Source: JBEKZD01 sp050013395 (GTDB lineage: Bacteria > Verrucomicrobiota > Verrucomicrobiia > Palsa-1439). Taken from it: a DNA stretch of 6,613 nucleotides. The DNA lies in assembly GCA_050013395.1 (NCBI GenBank), contig JBEKFI010000149.1, positions 1-6,613 of the forward strand. The letters run 5' to 3'. A program made the position numbers and the translations under genes. The notes beneath the pieces were generated by a model. It was not told the DNA's origin, did not search any database, and saw only the letters and a program-made list of their open reading frames with translations. Shown one piece after another: positions 4,580 through 6,613 of the stretch; the first letter of the stretch is position 1, and every line of letters begins with the position of its first letter.

Positions 4580-5608
4580 TCAATTCACCACCATAACCCG
4601 ATAAAACCGCTGCTGCTCTTGCGCGATCGGGTCGGTGAACGAAATCGAGTTGGTTGAAGCGGTAATATCGGTCAGATCGTTCCAGACTGCGTCATCGAGT
4701 TGCTGCTTCCATTGAACCCGATAGGATCGGCCGGAAACGGCGCTCCACGACAAACTGAAATTGCCATTGGTGAGAGTCACGGAGGTCAGGCTGGGCGCAT
4801 TGGTGACGAAGATCGTACTGAGCAACTTGGCGAGGCGTTGGCCGCCGATCGCCATGCGCTGCTCCGTGGTGGCTTGAGTGCGATTGCTGTAGCTCCCTGA
4901 AGCTGGGAGGCCGTTAGTGATTCCTACGTAGGTATTCGTCCGTGCGATTTCCCATCCTTCTACGGCCCAGTCCATGGGATCTGGAATCGTGCCGACACTT
5001 AAGCTGTAGGGGTAGGCGGCTTCGACGGCGGCGACCTTGTTGCTGAGTGGGACACCGTCAGTGAGATAGCCGCCGCCGCCATCCCAGAAAGAATGAAGAT
5101 TCTTACCCCCGCCAAGACTAAACCCATTGCCGCCGCTATCGCCGGTCGGCTGGTTGGTGGTCACGCCCGTCGAGCAATGGAGCGGTTGCTCGATATCACC
5201 AACGAAGTGGATCAGGTAGCGCAAGGCGGTCGCTTGATTGCTTAGAGTCGCAGTCGGGTTTTGAAGCGTGGCAATGTACTGGCGGATCGCCGAAACTACA
5301 TTGGTTGGGTCGTTGGCAACGCCGTTGGTCGGATAGCCATCAAGGCTGATGGGCAAATCAATGTAATGCTGCGGAGACGTTCCCGGCTCGCATCTTTGGT
5401 CAGCCCAAGTTGAGTCGCTCACAAATGTGTGGCTTGAACTCCCACATATTGTAGGAAGCGCAATCAACGCGTCACACTTGGCTTTTACTTCGGAGTCGAG
5501 GTGGTTGTAGGCGATTTGCGCTACGACCATGTGCCCTTCGCCATTCCAAGCCAGTACGGCATGCGAAAGGCAAAAACAGGCACAGAGACTGGTCAGAAAT
5601 TTGATCAT
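4580..5608 (-). CDS. Secreted S1/P1-type zinc-dependent nuclease with a C-terminal tail domain
   Basis: This is a predicted exported nuclease that cleaves single-stranded DNA or RNA with three zinc ions. The 342-residue form starts with a signal peptide (1-20) ending in VLA. Cleavage leaves Trp21 as the first residue, as in P1 nuclease, where the N-terminal Trp itself binds zinc. All nine expected ligands are visible: W21, H26, D70 (TWAD), H81 (QHYID), H134, D138 and H144 (HFVGDIEQPLH), and H172 and D176 (NLHSFWD). A glycine-rich loop lies at 156-168. Residues from about 270 to 342 form an extra domain (LSWSAVSGRSYRVQW, ending RFYRV) shared by many verrucomicrobial exported proteins and not part of the nuclease fold. 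I chose the ATG at 5608 because the in-frame ATG at 5674 would put 22 extra residues before the signal peptide. Neither has a strong Shine-Dalgarno. It probably serves phosphate or nucleotide scavenging outside the cell (inference). Confidence 0.93.
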   Translation of the reverse strand: MIKFLTSLCACFCLSHAVLAWNGEGHMVVAQIAYNHLDSEVKAKCDALIALPTICGSSSHTFVSDSTWADQRCEPGTSPQHYIDLPISLDGYPTNGVANDPTNVVSAIRQYIATLQNPTATLSNQATALRYLIHFVGDIEQPLHCSTGVTTNQPTGDSGGNGFSLGGGKNLHSFWDGGGGYLTDGVPLSNKVAAVEAAYPYSLSVGTIPDPMDWAVEGWEIARTNTYVGITNGLPASGSYSNRTQATTEQRMAIGGQRLAKLLSTIFVTNAPSLTSVTLTNGNFSLSWSAVSGRSYRVQWKQQLDDAVWNDLTDITASTNSISFTDPIAQEQQRFYRVMVVN

Positions 5609-5686
5609 CTTGATCGTAACAGGAAATTGCTGTTTTGATGCTGTGCGGTTCAGGGAGAATTGTCTCTCGTCCATGTTCGTGCAGAC

Positions 5687-5715
5687 ACTCTAAGTCTGGA
5701 CTTTTCCACCGTCAA
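5687..5715 (-). promoter_or_regulatory. Sigma70-like promoter of the nuclease gene
   Basis: On the minus strand TTGACG (5710-5715) and TAGAGT (5687-5692) are separated by exactly 17 bp. Five of six and four of six bases match consensus. Transcription would start near 5680, leaving about 70 nt of leader before the chosen ATG at 5608, or almost none before the upstream ATG at 5674. Confidence 0.5.
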
Positions 5716-5800
5716 TCCCGATCTACCGGAAGCCTATCCTGGGCCGGAGCCGAGTCAGACGAGACGCCGCTGTCGTCTGCGGCAAACGCAGCGCCAAGCA

Positions 5801-5862
5801 GGGGTTCAGTTCGATTTTCATGATGCCGCGCAGGTTCAACTAACAACAATCGAACCGACCCC
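5801..5862. mobile_element. 62-bp MITE-like element, copy 2
   Basis: This copy differs from the one at 4310-4370 by an extra T in the left end (GGGGTTCAG), one base in the centre (TCATG for TCATA) and one in the right end (CGACCCC for TGACCCC). About 59 of 62 aligned positions are identical. Its inverted repeats are therefore slightly imperfect. It lies 94 bp downstream of the pseudopilin stop codon and in the same orientation as copy 1. Confidence 0.75.
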
Positions 5863-5956
5863 TTCTCTATTGTCAATGAGTCAGCCGAAAGTGGCGGCGT
5901 ACGAAAGGCAGAAACCTCTCAGATGAGGCTGGCACAGCCGGCCCATCCCCAGCCGA

Positions 5957-6613
5957 TTAAGGTGGAGAAAGAGACGTCCAGCTTGTAAAGTTCGTCTCGA
6001 TGTCGGCCCACGGTTTCCAGTCCACATGACCGTCACAGAACAGGAGATTCGCTCCGCCAGAATGACGGTTGGTCGCCGCTAACACATCGCTCACACCCCC
6101 GCCGTTCCCGCCTATGTACGCGAGGCTATTCGCGGGGACGGAATCGACCATGACCAAAAGCTCGTTGGGTTTCTTCACGTCCTTTAGGTCAAAGCCCCTA
6201 AAATTTGCTGTTGCGGGTTCTGGCCGGATCATGCTGTAGCCGGGCATCGTGCTGTCTGTAGGCGGTGTAGTCAACTGCATTGCCGGGCACGACTTCGCCT
6301 TCATCACCCGGGCTTGAGTTTCTGAGTTCACAACTCGATTGGTTGACCAATACTTGGCATAAACGCCGCGGGAGTTGTACCAATTCGGACTGTAATTTGT
6401 CTGGCCACGGTAATACAGCACGATCGCCCCGTTGTAGTCATGGGCGTACATCTGGAAGACCGTTCCCCATTGCTTCAGGTTGCTGGCGCAGGTTTCCTGC
6501 AACAGCTTTGAACGGTCTTGGCTCAAGTCAGCCAGAGCCAAGCCCGTCAGGACGGCGCCTATCGCCACCAGCACCAGCAGTTCCGTCAACGTGAATCCTT
6601 CGGCGTGTCTCCG
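5957..6613 (-). CDS. Prepilin-like protein (pseudopilin) with H-X9-DG C-terminal motif, 5' end outside the window
   Basis: The visible 218 codons begin RRHAEGFTLTELLVLVAIGA. GFTLTE is the prepilin peptidase site, with cleavage after Gly6, methylation of Phe7 and the key Glu at 11, and a hydrophobic helix follows to about residue 28. The motif sits within the first dozen visible residues, so only a short basic leader is missing. The C-terminal globular part has the CASNLKQWG…MYAHDYNG segment and, at residues 184-195, HSGGANLLFCDG, the H-X9-DG motif found on very numerous pseudopilin paralogues of Verrucomicrobiota and Planctomycetota. Such proteins are inserted in the inner membrane and resemble type II secretion or type IV pilus minor subunits. 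Their individual roles are mostly unknown. The stop is TAA at 5957. Confidence 0.9.
   Translation of the reverse strand, partial: RRHAEGFTLTELLVLVAIGAVLTGLALADLSQDRSKLLQETCASNLKQWGTVFQMYAHDYNGAIVLYYRGQTNYSPNWYNSRGVYAKYWSTNRVVNSETQARVMKAKSCPAMQLTTPPTDSTMPGYSMIRPEPATANFRGFDLKDVKKPNELLVMVDSVPANSLAYIGGNGGGVSDVLAATNRHSGGANLLFCDGHVDWKPWADIETNFTSWTSLSPP

Larger units (their letters stand above)
5609..5956. other. Intergenic region between pseudopilin and nuclease
   Basis: These 348 bp carry the nuclease promoter (5687-5715), a small GCCGC/GCGGC hairpin (5766-5783), element copy 2 (5801-5862) and a short GGCTG/CAGCC stem with a 3-nt loop (5927-5939), 18 bp beyond the pseudopilin stop. That stem has no T-tract, so it is only a weak terminator candidate. 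I see no gene. Confidence 0.55.

Noticed and set aside
5609..5674. Upstream ATG adding 22 residues to the nuclease
   Set aside because: It would place a long charged segment ahead of a complete signal peptide. It remains possible because the promoter start would be near 5680, but the ATG at 5608 fits export better.
5927..5939. GGCTG/CAGCC stem downstream of the pseudopilin as a terminator
   Set aside because: The stem is only 5 bp and no T-tract follows on the minus strand, so it is not listed as a terminator.

Overview
The window looks like a chromosomal accessory region of a verrucomicrobial bacterium (Verrucomicrobiota, Pedosphaera/Limisphaerales type). This is inferred from a truncated pseudopilin that combines a GFTLTE prepilin site with an H-X9-DG C-terminal motif, from a secreted S1/P1 nuclease ending in the 'LSWSAVSGRSYRVQW…RFYRV' tail domain common on verrucomicrobial exported proteins, from a small coiled-coil hypothetical protein (GKIARLPREVREQLNRRL type) that I associate with this phylum, and from dense intergenic repeats. 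Every gene I can support lies on the minus strand, so the window reads right to left.

Layout from right to left (5' to 3' on the minus strand): 6613-5957 is a type II secretion/type IV pilus-like pseudopilin, cut by the window edge. 5862-5801 is copy 2 of a 62-bp inverted-repeat element. 5715-5687 is a good promoter for the S1/P1-type zinc nuclease at 5608-4580. 4451-4374 is a short relic resembling the C-terminal tip of a formylglycine-generating-enzyme-like protein. It is followed after 3 bp by copy 1 of the same element (4370-4310). 4036-3425 is an outer-membrane-type lipoprotein of unknown function, with a perfect Shine-Dalgarno inside a small hairpin. 3276-3155 is a third inverted-repeat element with the same GGGGTCA ends. 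3064-2654 is a gene graveyard: the N-terminal nuclease segment of a type IIG/ISP-like restriction-modification enzyme joined out of frame to a KTSC-domain gene that carries its own frameshift. 2576-1821 is the coiled-coil hypothetical protein, whose last codons lie in a 10-bp tandem repeat array. A second array of the same unit, with an inverted repeat between the two arrays and several GC-rich hairpins beyond, fills 1808-1411. 1288-1 is an Nramp-related divalent-metal transporter gene interrupted by one in-frame TAG, with its 3' end outside the window.

The genes do not form an obvious operon or pathway. The region looks like a mosaic of independent cell-envelope and exported-protein genes, decayed genes and small non-autonomous repeats. 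I see no complete new system. The observations most worth following up are the 61/62-bp element family, the 10-bp arrays coupled to the coiled-coil gene, the R-M/KTSC scar, and the single stop codon and altered metal-site motifs in the Nramp-like gene.
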